Counted from the first letter of the stretch, positions 32,990-42,362 are shown. The stretch: 64,000 nt of DNA from Lustribacter sp965277075 (GCA_965277075.1 OZ255707.1:1364001-1428000), one strand, 5' to 3'. Made by a program: numbers and translations. Notes: a model not told the origin generated them from the letters alone.

Positions 32990-34059
32990 CGTGTCAGCGC
33001 TACGATCGCCGCATCGAAAACCGCTTCGTCGACGTGAAAGTCGTAGGGGCTCGGGCCGACGGCCTTGGGGCCGCGATTACGACGGCTTTTTCCCACGAGG
33101 TAGCGATACGGAAGATTGCGGCTCATCGAGAGCGATGCGAAATACGGCTGCACGTGATCCGATGGGACGAGTTCGAACACCGTCGTACCCGGCTGAGCGA
33201 AGATGACGTTGGCAAGCGCCGCTCCGTGCGCACCCGCGATGATGCTCGCCTGCGCGAACACCTGCGCTTGGTTGAACGGATCGGCGTCCGGCGCGTACGC
33301 GTGGAACTGATGACGTTCGAGAATGGAACGCAGCTTGGCGTCATTATCGGGTTTACGTGACGTTCGCGGCAAATACAACCGTCGCCGTTCGGCTCTCAGC
33401 GGCGGCCGCAACCGATCGTAGAGAAACGTCGCGGCCCACGCTTCAATATTGCGCCGCATCCCGGGGAACGTCGGGGCAACGAGCACGTCCCCCGTGATCG
33501 CGACATCGCGCTCCGGCGCTACGGTCGTCGCCGGGTCGATCCCGAGCTGCTGGAGGAGACTCGCGCAGAACGCGTTGGGCACGCCGACGACGACATGATC
33601 GAACGTGTGAATGTCATAGCCGCACGCTTCGGCTAGCGCGAGACGCGGCAACACGTCGAGCAAAAAGTGAGCGTAATTGTCCTTCGCCCAGTCGCTCGCA
33701 AGCGTAAGCACGCGACCGCGCAGCGCTCGCACGACGTGCGCGTCGTGCGACAACTGCATTTCATCGAAGTGCCCGCGATACCAGGAATGGTCGTTGAGGA
33801 CGGTACCATCCGCCGTGCAGAGCGTCCCCGACTCGCCGGCCACAAAAAGATTCGAACCGCACAGTACGCCGACCGACGGGATATATTCGTCGAGCCGCGC
33901 CGCGAAATTCGCACGCTCGCGACCAAAGCGCGCAGGCTCGACGAACGCAAGCCGATGCGCCGGATAGGCCTCACGCCATTCGGCGTCGCTTCGTCTCGCA
34001 TACGCGGGGGACGACGCCGCGCGTTGTACGAGCCGGAAATCGTCTACCGGTGCGTTCAC
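32986..34059 (-). CDS. Glycosyltransferase family 61-like (DUF563) protein
   Basis: 357 residues. The GT61 pattern is visible: DNYAHFLLDVLPRLALAE near residue 145, VAPTFPGMRRN, RRLYLPRTSRKPDN and GAHGAALANVIFAQPGTTVFEL. The GTG at 34059 overlaps the TGA of the gene before it (GTGA). It transfers a pentose or hexose to a glycan; acceptor unknown. It faces the island remnant. Confidence 0.8.
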   Translation of the reverse strand: MNAPVDDFRLVQRAASSPAYARRSDAEWREAYPAHRLAFVEPARFGRERANFAARLDEYIPSVGVLCGSNLFVAGESGTLCTADGTVLNDHSWYRGHFDEMQLSHDAHVVRALRGRVLTLASDWAKDNYAHFLLDVLPRLALAEACGYDIHTFDHVVVGVPNAFCASLLQQLGIDPATTVAPERDVAITGDVLVAPTFPGMRRNIEAWAATFLYDRLRPPLRAERRRLYLPRTSRKPDNDAKLRSILERHQFHAYAPDADPFNQAQVFAQASIIAGAHGAALANVIFAQPGTTVFELVPSDHVQPYFASLSMSRNLPYRYLVGKSRRNRGPKAVGPSPYDFHVDEAVFDAAIVALTR

Positions 34060-34331
34060 CAATCGCCCATTCGCTCTTCGTCGACCTCGCCTTCGAAGAC
34101 GATCGTTCCGGGCACCAAAATTGCGCTGACGAGTGCGATGCCGTCGTAGCGCAATTCGCGCGTCAACGCGTCGTCGGCGGTTCGAGCAAATACCGACGAG
34201 TAGCGCGTCAACACGTCGGGCGCGCACAACACGCGCTGCGGTCGTAGATGATAGAGGTGGCGGTAACGCGTGAATGCGCGTTCGAACGACGTTTCATCGA
34301 ACGACGCTCCGAGTGCAACGGTCCAACGCAC
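34056..34331 (-). CDS. Small hypothetical protein
   Basis: 91 residues from GTG 34331, ending with GTIVFEGEVDEERMGDW. The family is not recognised. It is divergent from folD with about 43 bases between and overlaps the GT61-like gene by 4 bases, so it is probably made together with the glycosyltransferase. The start is uncertain because no ATG is available. Confidence 0.5.
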   Translation of the reverse strand: MRWTVALGASFDETSFERAFTRYRHLYHLRPQRVLCAPDVLTRYSSVFARTADDALTRELRYDGIALVSAILVPGTIVFEGEVDEERMGDW

Positions 34332-34374
34332 GCGTTCCAGGGTTGATCTGCTACGCGCCCGAACGCGCAGGGCG

Positions 34375-35232
34375 ATGCCGGCCACGATCCTGGACGGTCG
34401 CGCGCTGGCGGCCGAATTGCGCCATGACGTTGCTCTCCGCGGCGACGCGCTTCGCGCACGCGGCATCGTGCCGCGGCTCGTCGTCGCCATCGTCGGAGAA
34501 GATGCGGCGAGCGTCGCGTACGTCGAGAGTCTCGTCAAGGCCGGCGCGCGGACCGGCATCGATGTCGGCGTGGAAGCCGTCGCCGTTCTCGCGCAGGAAG
34601 CGGCGCTGCGCGCACGGTTGGCTGCGCTGGGGGCGGATGCAACGGTGCATGGCATCATCTTGCAGCAACCGCTTCCGCGACACCTGGACATTCGCCGCAT
34701 CGCCGATGCGATGCCACCCGAAAAAGACGTCGACGGCGCGAATCCCGTCAACCAGGGACGGCTCGCGTTTGGGAGCGGCACCGAGTTCGTTCCGGCAACG
34801 CCGGCGGCGGTGATGCTGTTGCTCGAACGCAGTTCGCGCTGGCCGCTCGCCGGTGTGCGCGCCTGCATGGTCGGGCGCTCCAACGTCGTCGGACTCCCCG
34901 TATCGCTGCTGATGATGCGCGAGAACGCGACGTTGACGGTCGCGCACGAGAAAACGGTCGATCTCGCTCGCCACACGCGCGACGCGGAGGTGCTTGTCAC
35001 GGCGACCGGCGTACCGGGATTGATCCGCGCCGATATGGTGCTGCCCAATGCAACGGTGATCGACGTCGGGACGACGTACGTCGACGGCGTGTTGCGGGGC
35101 GACGTTGCCTACGACGACGTCGCAGCGGTCGCGCGCGAGATCACACCGGTACCCGGCGGCGTCGGCCCCGTAACGAACATCGCGCTGATGCGCAACGTCG
35201 TTCTGGCGGCCGAACGGCAGCATCCGTGTTGA
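34375..35232 (+). CDS. folD: Bifunctional methylene-THF dehydrogenase/methenyl-THF cyclohydrolase
   Basis: 285 residues. FolD signatures: YVESLVKAG (the catalytic Lys), GIILQQPLPRHLD, PPEKDVDGANPVNQGRL, VGRSNVVGLPVSLLM (NADP site) and the terminal PVPGGVGPVT. It interconverts 5,10-methylene- and 10-formyl-THF in one-carbon metabolism. ATG 34375 starts the homologous region. Confidence 0.95.
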   Translation: MPATILDGRALAAELRHDVALRGDALRARGIVPRLVVAIVGEDAASVAYVESLVKAGARTGIDVGVEAVAVLAQEAALRARLAALGADATVHGIILQQPLPRHLDIRRIADAMPPEKDVDGANPVNQGRLAFGSGTEFVPATPAAVMLLLERSSRWPLAGVRACMVGRSNVVGLPVSLLMMRENATLTVAHEKTVDLARHTRDAEVLVTATGVPGLIRADMVLPNATVIDVGTTYVDGVLRGDVAYDDVAAVAREITPVPGGVGPVTNIALMRNVVLAAERQHPC

Positions 35233-35236
35233 TCCG

Positions 35237-35959
35237 TCAGTTATCGCTGAAATGCTTGCCGAAAAACTTTTCTTGATACGTGCGGAAACCGCCGCCGGGC
35301 GCTTCCGTCGGCTGAGCCGTATCTTCGCGCTCCTTCTTGCGTTCGAGCAACGCCCGTAACTGCGGCAGCAACCGGCGCAGAAAGCCGAGTTCGGCATCGA
35401 GGCGTTCCTCGGCGCTGGCGAGTTCGAGCAACTGCTGCTTGAGCGTATCGGCGACTTGCAAAGCATCTCCGATGACGTACGAGGCGCGAACGGGATCGTC
35501 GGGCACGTCGATGTCGGCGCTGTTTCCCGAGAAGGCCACAATGAGGCCGAGATACTCGCGAAACTCTGTCGCGATCTCGGTTGAGAGACGATCGATCGCT
35601 CCGGTATCGCTGGGCCCTTCATCGATGTATTCGACGTCGCAGGAGAGAAACGGCTCGCGACTGACGACGTTGATAATACGGAAGCGGCGACCGCCCGTGC
35701 TCGTGAGGTAGTAGCGGCCCGAAGGAAGGGGCGTTACCTCGGCAATTTCGGCGGTCGTTCCGACCTCGTGCGGCTGCACGTCGGGATCGCCGGCCTCGTC
35801 ACCGTCACGAATCAGGACGACGCCGAATGCCTCGTTTGCGTCGAGGCATTCGGCGATCATCTGACGATAGCGCGGCTCGAAGATATGCAGATTGAGGGCC
35901 GCCCCCGGAAACAACACCGTGTTGAGCGGAAACATCCGCAGGCGCGTCGAGCCCGCCAT
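35237..35959 (-). CDS. Lon N-terminal (LON substrate-binding) domain protein
   Basis: 240 residues. MFPLNTVLFPGAALNLHIFEPRYRQMI is the PUA-like LON domain start, and the C-terminal half is helical with coiled-coil character. No ATPase or protease domain is present, so it is a stand-alone LON protein. Convergent with folD with only 4 bases between; followed by the SOD gene on the same strand. Confidence 0.88.
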   Translation of the reverse strand: MAGSTRLRMFPLNTVLFPGAALNLHIFEPRYRQMIAECLDANEAFGVVLIRDGDEAGDPDVQPHEVGTTAEIAEVTPLPSGRYYLTSTGGRRFRIINVVSREPFLSCDVEYIDEGPSDTGAIDRLSTEIATEFREYLGLIVAFSGNSADIDVPDDPVRASYVIGDALQVADTLKQQLLELASAEERLDAELGFLRRLLPQLRALLERKKEREDTAQPTEAPGGGFRTYQEKFFGKHFSDN

Positions 35960-35962
35960 GGC

Positions 35963-36583
35963 TTAAACGCCGGCGTGTGCCGGTTTCAGGCGCGACTCGA
36001 CCGCAGCCCAGTCGACGTTGCTGAAGAACGACTCGATGTATTTCGGCCGTTCTGCCGGCTTGTAGTCGAGCAAAAACGCATGTTCCCACGCGTCCATCAC
36101 GAGGATCGGCGTAAAGCCCGCGACATTGCCGTCTTCGTGCAGTGTGATCCAATGGTTCGAGATGCGTCCCGTCCACGGGTCTTGATACGCGATCGCCCAG
36201 CCGACGCCACGCATCGCACCGACAGCGACGAAGTCTTTCTTCCACGTCTCGAAATCGCCGAACGAATCGGCGAGCGCGGCGCTGAACGCCGCCGAGGGCG
36301 AGCCGCCGGCCGACTTCGTCATGTTATCGAAGTAATACTCATGCAGCCGCATGCCGTTGTACTCGAAACCGAGCCGGCGCGTGAGTTCGGCGAACTGAGG
36401 ATTTGCACCGCCGGCTTGCCCGGCTTTGACGATTTCCGATATCTGCTCGTTGAGCAGATTTGTGTTCTTGACGTACCCTTCGTAGAGCCCGAAGTGGACG
36501 GTCAACGTGTTGTCGCTGATACCTTGCAGGCTCGAGAGATCCCACTTCTTGGGCGTATAGCTTTGTTGCGTGAGGGTTGCCAC
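35963..36583 (-). CDS. Superoxide dismutase, Fe/Mn family
   Basis: 206 residues. Metal ligands are visible in VHFGLYEGYVK (His), MRLHEYYFDNM (His) and VMDAWEHAFLLDY (Asp, His). GTG 36583 with GGAGG 6 bases upstream. It dismutes superoxide in the cytoplasm. Whether iron or manganese is used cannot be judged. Confidence 0.92.
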   Translation of the reverse strand: MATLTQQSYTPKKWDLSSLQGISDNTLTVHFGLYEGYVKNTNLLNEQISEIVKAGQAGGANPQFAELTRRLGFEYNGMRLHEYYFDNMTKSAGGSPSAAFSAALADSFGDFETWKKDFVAVGAMRGVGWAIAYQDPWTGRISNHWITLHEDGNVAGFTPILVMDAWEHAFLLDYKPAERPKYIESFFSNVDWAAVESRLKPAHAGV

Positions 36584-36693
36584 GAATTGCCTCCTGGATG
36601 CGTATAGGGGGTAGCGCGCATGTTCGACGAGGTGAAGCGCACCCCCGTAGCCCTCGGCAGGTTCCCGGTTTCTCGGTACGGCAAACACCGCTT

Positions 36694-37320
36694 GTGCGCG
36701 ATCTTGCTTATCTGACACGGCTGCATCGCGAACCGCCGCCGCTTGTGCTCGAATGCGAACAGCAGGGAACGTACGACGGCATTCCCATCGTCGACCGCGC
36801 GGTCGGACGGATGCTTTCCGTCCTCGTTCATTGCATGCAAGCGAACCGCGTCTTGGAGTTGGGAACGGCATACGGATATTCGACGTTGTGGATGGCGCTG
36901 GCGCTCCCGCCGGCCGGCCATATCTGGACGATCGATCCGGACAGCGATCGCACGCAGGTTGCGGCAACGTATCTTGAACGCGCGGGCAAACTCGACGCGG
37001 TGGAGTTCATCAATCAACCCGCACTCGAAGTGCTGCCGAGTTTCTACGCGCGCAATCTCGATATCGTCTTCATCGACGCGGTGAAAACCGAATACGAAGC
37101 CTATCTCGATTTGTGCGTCCCGATGCTCAAGCGGTCGGGGCTGATCTTGGTCGACAATCTCTTATGGGGCGGCGACGCTGCGGCGGAACCCGGGCCGAAC
37201 GACCCCGCGGATGTAAAAGCGATCCGTTCGTTCAGCAAGGCATTCTTAAATCATCCGCAGCTCGACGCGACCATCGTTCCGATCGGAGATGGATTTGGCA
37301 TCGGCGCCCGTATCGATTGA
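36694..37320 (+). CDS. O-methyltransferase (SAM-dependent, family 3)
   Basis: About 208 residues. RVLELGTAYGYSTLWMALAL is SAM motif I, HIWTIDPDSDR supplies the ribose-binding acid, DIVFIDAVKTEYEAYLDL and LILVDNLLWGG are the catechol-OMT-type motifs for the metal and catalytic site. The start is uncertain (GTG 36694; an ATG at 36598 adds 32 atypical residues). Its end overlaps the flavin reductase gene by 32 bases. Acceptor unknown. Confidence 0.82.
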   Translation: MRDLAYLTRLHREPPPLVLECEQQGTYDGIPIVDRAVGRMLSVLVHCMQANRVLELGTAYGYSTLWMALALPPAGHIWTIDPDSDRTQVAATYLERAGKLDAVEFINQPALEVLPSFYARNLDIVFIDAVKTEYEAYLDLCVPMLKRSGLILVDNLLWGGDAAAEPGPNDPADVKAIRSFSKAFLNHPQLDATIVPIGDGFGIGARID

Positions 37321-37786
37321 CACCTTCAAAGCGGCGATGCGCCGCTTTGCGACCGGCGTCACGATCGTCACGACGCGCACGGGCGATGTGATTCACGGCT
37401 TCACGGTCAACGCGTTCGCGAGCGTTACCGCCGAACCGCCGACCGTGTTGATCTGCGTGAACAAGACCGCTCGGGCGCACCCGATCATCGCCCAATCCGG
37501 CTCATTTTGCGTGAACATTCTTGCGCTCGAGCAACAGCATCTCGCCGACACCTTCATGACGGCCGAACCCCACGAACGCTTCACGAACGTCACGCATCGC
37601 GCCGGCCCGAGCGGATCGCCGATTCTCGACAACGTGCTCGCGTTCGTCGACTGCAGCGTCGAGCAAGAGATCACGTCGGGAACCCATACGATTTTCATCG
37701 GACGCGTGCTCGAGTCTGGCGAACGGGCGGGTGATCCGCTCGGGTACTACGATCGCGCGTATCGCGATTTCCATGTATCGCCGTGA
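37289..37786 (+). CDS. Flavin reductase-like domain protein
   Basis: 165 residues. MRRFATGVTIVTTRTGDVIHGFTVNAFASV is the N-terminal FMN-binding part of the flavin reductase-like family and PPTVLICVNK the next conserved strand. It reduces FMN or FAD for a monooxygenase; the LLM-type enzyme at 2512-3684 is one conceivable partner in this window. Confidence 0.88.
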   Translation: MDLASAPVSIDTFKAAMRRFATGVTIVTTRTGDVIHGFTVNAFASVTAEPPTVLICVNKTARAHPIIAQSGSFCVNILALEQQHLADTFMTAEPHERFTNVTHRAGPSGSPILDNVLAFVDCSVEQEITSGTHTIFIGRVLESGERAGDPLGYYDRAYRDFHVSP

Positions 37787-38424
37787 TCGTCGAAACGTTT
37801 CCGGTCGGGACGCTAGCCTGCAATTGCACGATCCTCGGAGACGAGACGACGGGAGATGCGATCGTGATCGACGGCGGCGACGACGTTGCCGCGATCGCCG
37901 CGCGCTTGGAGGCGCACGCCTTGCGGCCGCGCTACCTGTTACACACGCACGCGCACTTCGACCATATCGGTGCGCTCGGACCGTTGCGCGAACGCGTCGG
38001 CGGCGCCGGGCTCCTGCACCCGGCGGACCGGCCGCTCTACGCGGCGATGCGCGAACGTGTCGCGACGCTCGGGTTCGATCACGGCTACGATCCGGTTACA
38101 CTCGACGGCGACATCGCCGATCACGACGAATACGTCGCCGGCAGCGTGCGATTGCGCGCGATTCACACGCCCGGTCATACGCCCGGCAGTACCTCCTTTG
38201 CGCTCGCCGCGGAAGGGACGACGACCCTGTTCACGGGCGACACGCTCTTTCGCGGCGCCGTCGGCCGCTGGGACATCGGCGGCACCTCACTCGCCGACAT
38301 CGTGTCGTCAATTCGCACGCGACTGCTCGACTACCCCGATGCGACGCGTGTCGTTTGCGGCCACGGTGCCGACACGACGATCGGTGTCGAGCGCGCGACG
38401 AACCCGTTCTTGGTCAGCACGTAG
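37783..38424 (+). CDS. Metallo-beta-lactamase-fold hydrolase, glyoxalase II-like
   Basis: 213 residues. THAHFDHIGAL is the zinc-binding HxHxDH motif, with further ligands in HTPGHTPGS, FTGDTLF and VVCGHG. Length and layout fit the short glyoxalase II-like family. GTG 37783 overlaps the TGA of the flavin reductase gene (GTGA). Substrate could be a thioester. Confidence 0.88.
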   Translation: MIVETFPVGTLACNCTILGDETTGDAIVIDGGDDVAAIAARLEAHALRPRYLLHTHAHFDHIGALGPLRERVGGAGLLHPADRPLYAAMRERVATLGFDHGYDPVTLDGDIADHDEYVAGSVRLRAIHTPGHTPGSTSFALAAEGTTTLFTGDTLFRGAVGRWDIGGTSLADIVSSIRTRLLDYPDATRVVCGHGADTTIGVERATNPFLVST

Positions 38425-38455
38425 CCAACACCATCCATCATGACCGTGGCATGCA

Positions 38456-39241
38456 TCAGAAGATCGTTTGTCCCCCGTCCACGACGATCACTTCGCCGAC
38501 GAATGCGGAGCCCGCCGAACTTGCGAGCAGCAACACCGTCGCAACGAGTTCGTTCGTGGTCAGGCGCCTCCCGAGCGGCACCCGGCGTTCCATGTCGCGG
38601 CGGACGTCTTCCTCCGTGCGGCCGCTGCTGCGATCCGCTTCGAGCATGCGCGGCGTCGTTACCGGTCCCGCCGCAAACGCGTTGACGGCGACGCCGTGCC
38701 GGATCCACTCGAACGCGAGTTCCCGGGTGAGCGAACTAACGGCACCCTTGCTCGCGACGTAAGGCGCGTTGTTTCCGGTCGCAATCGTCGCGTGCGTGGA
38801 AGAGTTCATCACGATCCGCCCTCCGCCGCCGGCGATCATCCGGCGCGCCGCCGCCTGCGCGAAGAAGAAATAGCTCTTTGCGTTGAGCGTGAGCACGGCG
38901 TCCCAATCGTCGGACGTAATGTCGAGTGCTGCTTTGCGGAGGTTCGTTCCGGCGTTGTTGATCAAAACGTCAAGCCGGCCGAAATCGGCTGCGATGCGCT
39001 CAACGAGCGGCGCGATGTTCGCGATGTCCGTAACGTCGAACGGATAGGTCCGCGCCACGCGGCCCGAAGCGGCGATGCGCGTCGCCACCGCGTCCGCCTC
39101 GTCGCGCATGCCGGCGAGATCGACCAGCGCAACGTCCGCACCCGCCTCCGCCAACCCGACTGCGATCGCCGCACCGATTCCGCGCGCTGCGCCGGTGACG
39201 ATCGCCATTTTGCCGTCGAGCCGAAATGCATCGAGGATCAC
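38456..39241 (-). CDS. Short-chain dehydrogenase/reductase
   Basis: 261 residues. AIVTGAARGIGAAIAVG is the NAD(P) motif TGxxxGIG, NNAG follows near residue 90, and the catalytic Ser and YVASKG (Tyr-x3-Lys) are present. Glucose-dehydrogenase-like or alcohol-oxidising activity; substrate unknown. GTG 39241 overlaps the end of the decayed SBP gene. Confidence 0.9.
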   Translation of the reverse strand: MILDAFRLDGKMAIVTGAARGIGAAIAVGLAEAGADVALVDLAGMRDEADAVATRIAASGRVARTYPFDVTDIANIAPLVERIAADFGRLDVLINNAGTNLRKAALDITSDDWDAVLTLNAKSYFFFAQAAARRMIAGGGGRIVMNSSTHATIATGNNAPYVASKGAVSSLTRELAFEWIRHGVAVNAFAAGPVTTPRMLEADRSSGRTEEDVRRDMERRVPLGRRLTTNELVATVLLLASSAGSAFVGEVIVVDGGQTIF

Positions 39242-39900
39242 GTCAGGAGCATGTCCCGCGCGTCGACCGCCTTCGGCAAGACGCCGTACTTGAACGCAAC
39301 GTCAAGTTGCGGTTGTATCGCATTGATATCAATCCCGTCGCTCATCGTCGAGCGCGCCATGCTGCGCACGGTATCGAGTCCGAGCTTCGAATACTTCGCG
39401 AGGATGACGCCCGATTCTGCGTGGTGCGCGTTCGCCCAGCGTCCGCTGAGGTATGTCGCTGACACGAAGCGCTTGAGTACCGCCGCATTCTGCTGCGCGA
39501 ACGCGCGCGTCGTGAACCACGCCGAGAACAAGAACGTCGGCGCGACGCCGACGTCCACCGCACCCGATGCAACGACCGCCGCGATCGCCGCGCCGTTTTG
39601 TAAATCGGTCACCGTGGCGTCGAGGCCCGCGGCTTTGAAGAAGCCGATATCTTGCGCATAGTATGGTTCGGCGTACGTGTCGGTCGGATCGGTTCCGACG
39701 GTTATTGCCGGCAAAGCTTCGGCTCGCAGGATTGCCGGTGTGAGAGCGACAGCGGCGACTCCGGCTGCAAAGCGCCGACGTGAGAGAAGAGATGTCCACG
39801 GTCGCGACGATATTCGCGTTCGACACGCGTGACGATTGCAAGCAATGAGACACCGGCCGGCCGGCGAGGTTCGGCGAAAGGCAAAAGGTGTGCGCAACAA
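39238..39900 (-). pseudogene. NMT1/SsuA-type substrate-binding protein with internal deletion
   Basis: From residue ~60 on it aligns with the SBP at 4542-5489: AEPYYAQDIGFFKAAGL, GAAIAAVVASGAVDVGVA, then jumps directly to PTFLFSAWF and the C-terminal region (SDGIDINAIQPQLDVAFKYG). About 125-130 residues of the middle are missing without loss of frame, which removes most of the ligand-binding cleft. The Tat-like signal (LSRRRFAAGV) has no ATG, GTG or TTG just before it. The gene is probably a relic, though it is still coupled to the SDR gene. Confidence 0.7.
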
Positions 39901-39920
39901 TCACGCGTGAAGCGCCGCGC

Positions 39921-41183
39921 ATGCTGAGTCGGGAGGAGAACGCTCGAATCACGCGCGTCGGACCGGAAACGCCGATGGGCCGGCTCATGCGGCGCTATTG
40001 GCAGCCGATGCTGCTCTCGACCGAGTTGCCCGAGGCCGACGGCGCACCGGTTCGGGTTCGGCTCTTGGGCGAGGACCTCGTCGCGTTTCGCGATAGCGGG
40101 GGAACCGTCGGACTCGTCGATGCGTTCTGCCCGCACCGGCGAGCACCGATGTTTTTCGGACGTAACGAAGCGCGCGGCTTGCGCTGCGTTTATCACGGGT
40201 GGAAGTTCGATACGACCGGGGCGTGCGTCGAGATGCCCAGCGAGCCGGCTGATTCGTTCTTCAAGAACAAGGTGCGTATCCGGGCCTATCCGACCGTCGA
40301 AGCAGGCGGAATCCTGTGGGCGTATCTCGGCGTGCCCGAACAACAGCCGCAGCCACCGGATTTCGAAGTGTGCCGAGCGCCCGCGACCCACCGCTACGCA
40401 TCGAAGACCTTCGAAGCCTGTAACTGGCTGCAGGCGCTCGAAGGCGGTATCGACAGCGCGCATTCGACGTTTCTCCATAACATAAACCTGCGCGAGACAT
40501 CGCTCTTGCGTCGACATGCGCCGGCGATCGAATTCGAAAAGACGCCGTACGGACTAGCCGGTGCGGCGGTACACCAACTGGACAAGCGCCGGACATATGC
40601 CCGCACGTTCCACTACGTGTTACCGGCACAGTCAATCCGCGCGTCCGTGCACGACCGGACCGGCGGTAAGAATCCCACGCCCTACATTCACGGACACATT
40701 TGGGTCCCGATCGACGACGAACATTGCTTCGTGTACAACTACCTCCTCGCGCACACGCCGGCCGTCCCGATCTCGATTCAATTCGCACTCGCACAAGAAT
40801 CGGTGTACGGCCGCGGACCGGCCCACATGCTGCCCGGCTTCCGGCTCAAAGCGAGTCGAGACAACGACTACTTCATCGACCGCGAGTTGCAGCGCGCGCA
40901 AACGTTCTCCGGCATCGCGGGCATCAACACCCAAGACTACGCGCTGCAAGAAGGCATGGGCCCGATCCTGGATCGTTCACGAGAACATCTCGCAACGAGC
41001 GATCGCGTCATCATCCTAGCCCGACAACTCTTGCTCGAAGCGATAGATGACGACGAGCGGGGGGCCGTCCCGCGCGGAATCGATCCGGCAAATTATCGCG
41101 CCGTGCGAGCCGCCGACAACATCATCCCGAAAACCGAACATTGGATGCATGCACTCGCGTCGCAAATGCGCGCAGTTTTTTAA
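39921..41183 (+). CDS. Rieske non-heme iron oxygenase alpha subunit
   Basis: 420 residues. The Rieske cluster ligands are CPHRRAPM (CxH) and CVYHGWKFD (CxxH). The mononuclear iron site is NWLQALEGGIDSAHSTFLH, with the Asp-x2-His-x4-His pattern. It resembles phthalate 4,5-dioxygenase-type enzymes, beginning MLSREENARITRVG. A GTG at 39888 with GAAAGG upstream could add 11 residues. A reductase partner is not visible here. Aromatic or vanillate-like substrates are likely. Confidence 0.9.
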   Translation: MLSREENARITRVGPETPMGRLMRRYWQPMLLSTELPEADGAPVRVRLLGEDLVAFRDSGGTVGLVDAFCPHRRAPMFFGRNEARGLRCVYHGWKFDTTGACVEMPSEPADSFFKNKVRIRAYPTVEAGGILWAYLGVPEQQPQPPDFEVCRAPATHRYASKTFEACNWLQALEGGIDSAHSTFLHNINLRETSLLRRHAPAIEFEKTPYGLAGAAVHQLDKRRTYARTFHYVLPAQSIRASVHDRTGGKNPTPYIHGHIWVPIDDEHCFVYNYLLAHTPAVPISIQFALAQESVYGRGPAHMLPGFRLKASRDNDYFIDRELQRAQTFSGIAGINTQDYALQEGMGPILDRSREHLATSDRVIILARQLLLEAIDDDERGAVPRGIDPANYRAVRAADNIIPKTEHWMHALASQMRAVF

Positions 41184-41187
41184 CGCG

Positions 41188-41724
41188 CTAGCGCAGGGAG
41201 ATCGTCAGTTTTCCACCATCGTTCGCAAGAACGCGCGGGCCGGCGGTTTCGGTTTCGTCCTGCGACGTTTTGCCGTTGCCCGGCATCATGCTGAGCGCAG
41301 CCGCGGCGGCCGTGGCGCGGGCTTGCTCGAGCATCGCGTCGGTGATCGCGCCCGCCTTACGTTTCGCGCGGAAATCCTCGATCGCCGCGATCAAGGCGAG
41401 GCGCGAGCGCTCCGGATAATCTTTTTTCTTTTCCGGGTAGCCGCCGAGCGCGGCCTCGATATCAGCATCGGTGATCGCTATCGCCGCGTCGAGCGTTTTG
41501 CCGCGCGCGAGTTCCACGAGCAGCGAGCACGTCGCCGTGCCGAAGCCGCAGCCCGTCGTGAAATACGAAATGTCCTCGATCACGTCACCCGGACCGACCT
41601 TCAGATAATACGTGTACATGTCGCCGCACGAGTCGCTAAAGTACTCGCCCGACGCCATCGCGTCGTCCATCGTGCGGAAACCCGTACGATGTTCGACCAG
41701 CTGCTGAAATTTGTTGAAATCCAT
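41188..41724 (-). CDS. NifU/IscU-like Fe-S scaffold-type protein
   Basis: 178 residues. SCGDMYTYYLKV and TTGCGFGTATCSLLVEL match the first two Cys regions of IscU/NifU N-terminal domains. The third Cys (normally CS in the last helix) appears replaced by Ser in ERSRLALIAAI. A ~40-residue unrelated C-terminal extension is present. ATG 41724 has GAGGTAGGA before it. It sits 2 bases after the SufR-like gene on the same strand, divergent from the suf operon, so a role in Fe-S carriage or sensing is likely. Confidence 0.75.
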   Translation of the reverse strand: MDFNKFQQLVEHRTGFRTMDDAMASGEYFSDSCGDMYTYYLKVGPGDVIEDISYFTTGCGFGTATCSLLVELARGKTLDAAIAITDADIEAALGGYPEKKKDYPERSRLALIAAIEDFRAKRKAGAITDAMLEQARATAAAAALSMMPGNGKTSQDETETAGPRVLANDGGKLTISLR

Positions 41725-41726
41725 TC

Positions 41727-42362
41727 CTACCTCGAAGTCGGTGCAGCCACTTCGAACCGGCAGACGTTGCCACCAGTTGCGAGCGACTCCGTTTGCTTGA
41801 TCTCTGTGGCCACGACGCCGTCGAGCATCGTATGGATTGCCGTGCAGCACTCGGGATGCTCCGACACGACCGATGCGTACGGACAGCTGTGTTCGCTAAG
41901 CACGACCGTGTCGCCGTGCTGTTCGACATCAACGGTAACGCCCGACGACCGAATCGAGTCGGCGATCGCGGCAACTTTCTCGGGAACGCTCTTATGGGCA
42001 ACGCGCCCGGCAACTTTATCGCTGGCGCGCTTCCCGATATTCTGGAAAATTTGAGCGACCGCCGCGTCTCCATTCGCCGCTCGGATTTCGCGCAGAACCG
42101 CGTTGAGCATCCGATCGTACGCCTGCGGATAATACCGGTTGGCTTCCGGTGTCAACTCGTACTCGTGCGTCGGCTTCGTCTTCCCCCGTCGGACGCTTTT
42201 TCCGGAGACCAGACCGTCGCGCTCTAGGATCACGAGCTGTTGGCGAATCGCGTTGGCCGAAAGCCCAAACTCCGCCGCCAGCTCGAACGCCGATGCGGCG
42301 CGACGATTCCGTAGCGCGTCGACGATCTTCCCGCGGGTCGAATCGAAGAACCGGTCGTGCAT
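41727..42362 (-). CDS. sufR: SufR-like Fe-S-responsive transcriptional regulator
   Basis: 211 residues. N-terminal winged helix (SAFELAAEFGLSANAIRQQLVILERDGLVS) plus a C-terminal Cys cluster: HSCPYASVVSEHPECCTAIHTML and GNVCRFEV give the C-x(12)-C-x(13ish)-C pattern of SufR, which holds a [4Fe-4S] cluster. It is divergent from sufC with 85 bases between, the usual position for the suf repressor. It probably represses suf when cluster supply is adequate. Confidence 0.85.
   Translation of the reverse strand: MHDRFFDSTRGKIVDALRNRRAASAFELAAEFGLSANAIRQQLVILERDGLVSGKSVRRGKTKPTHEYELTPEANRYYPQAYDRMLNAVLREIRAANGDAAVAQIFQNIGKRASDKVAGRVAHKSVPEKVAAIADSIRSSGVTVDVEQHGDTVVLSEHSCPYASVVSEHPECCTAIHTMLDGVVATEIKQTESLATGGNVCRFEVAAPTSR

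Noticed and set aside
41185..41194. Palindrome GCGCTAGCGC between convergent genes as a terminator
   Set aside because: No loop and no T-run; too short to claim.
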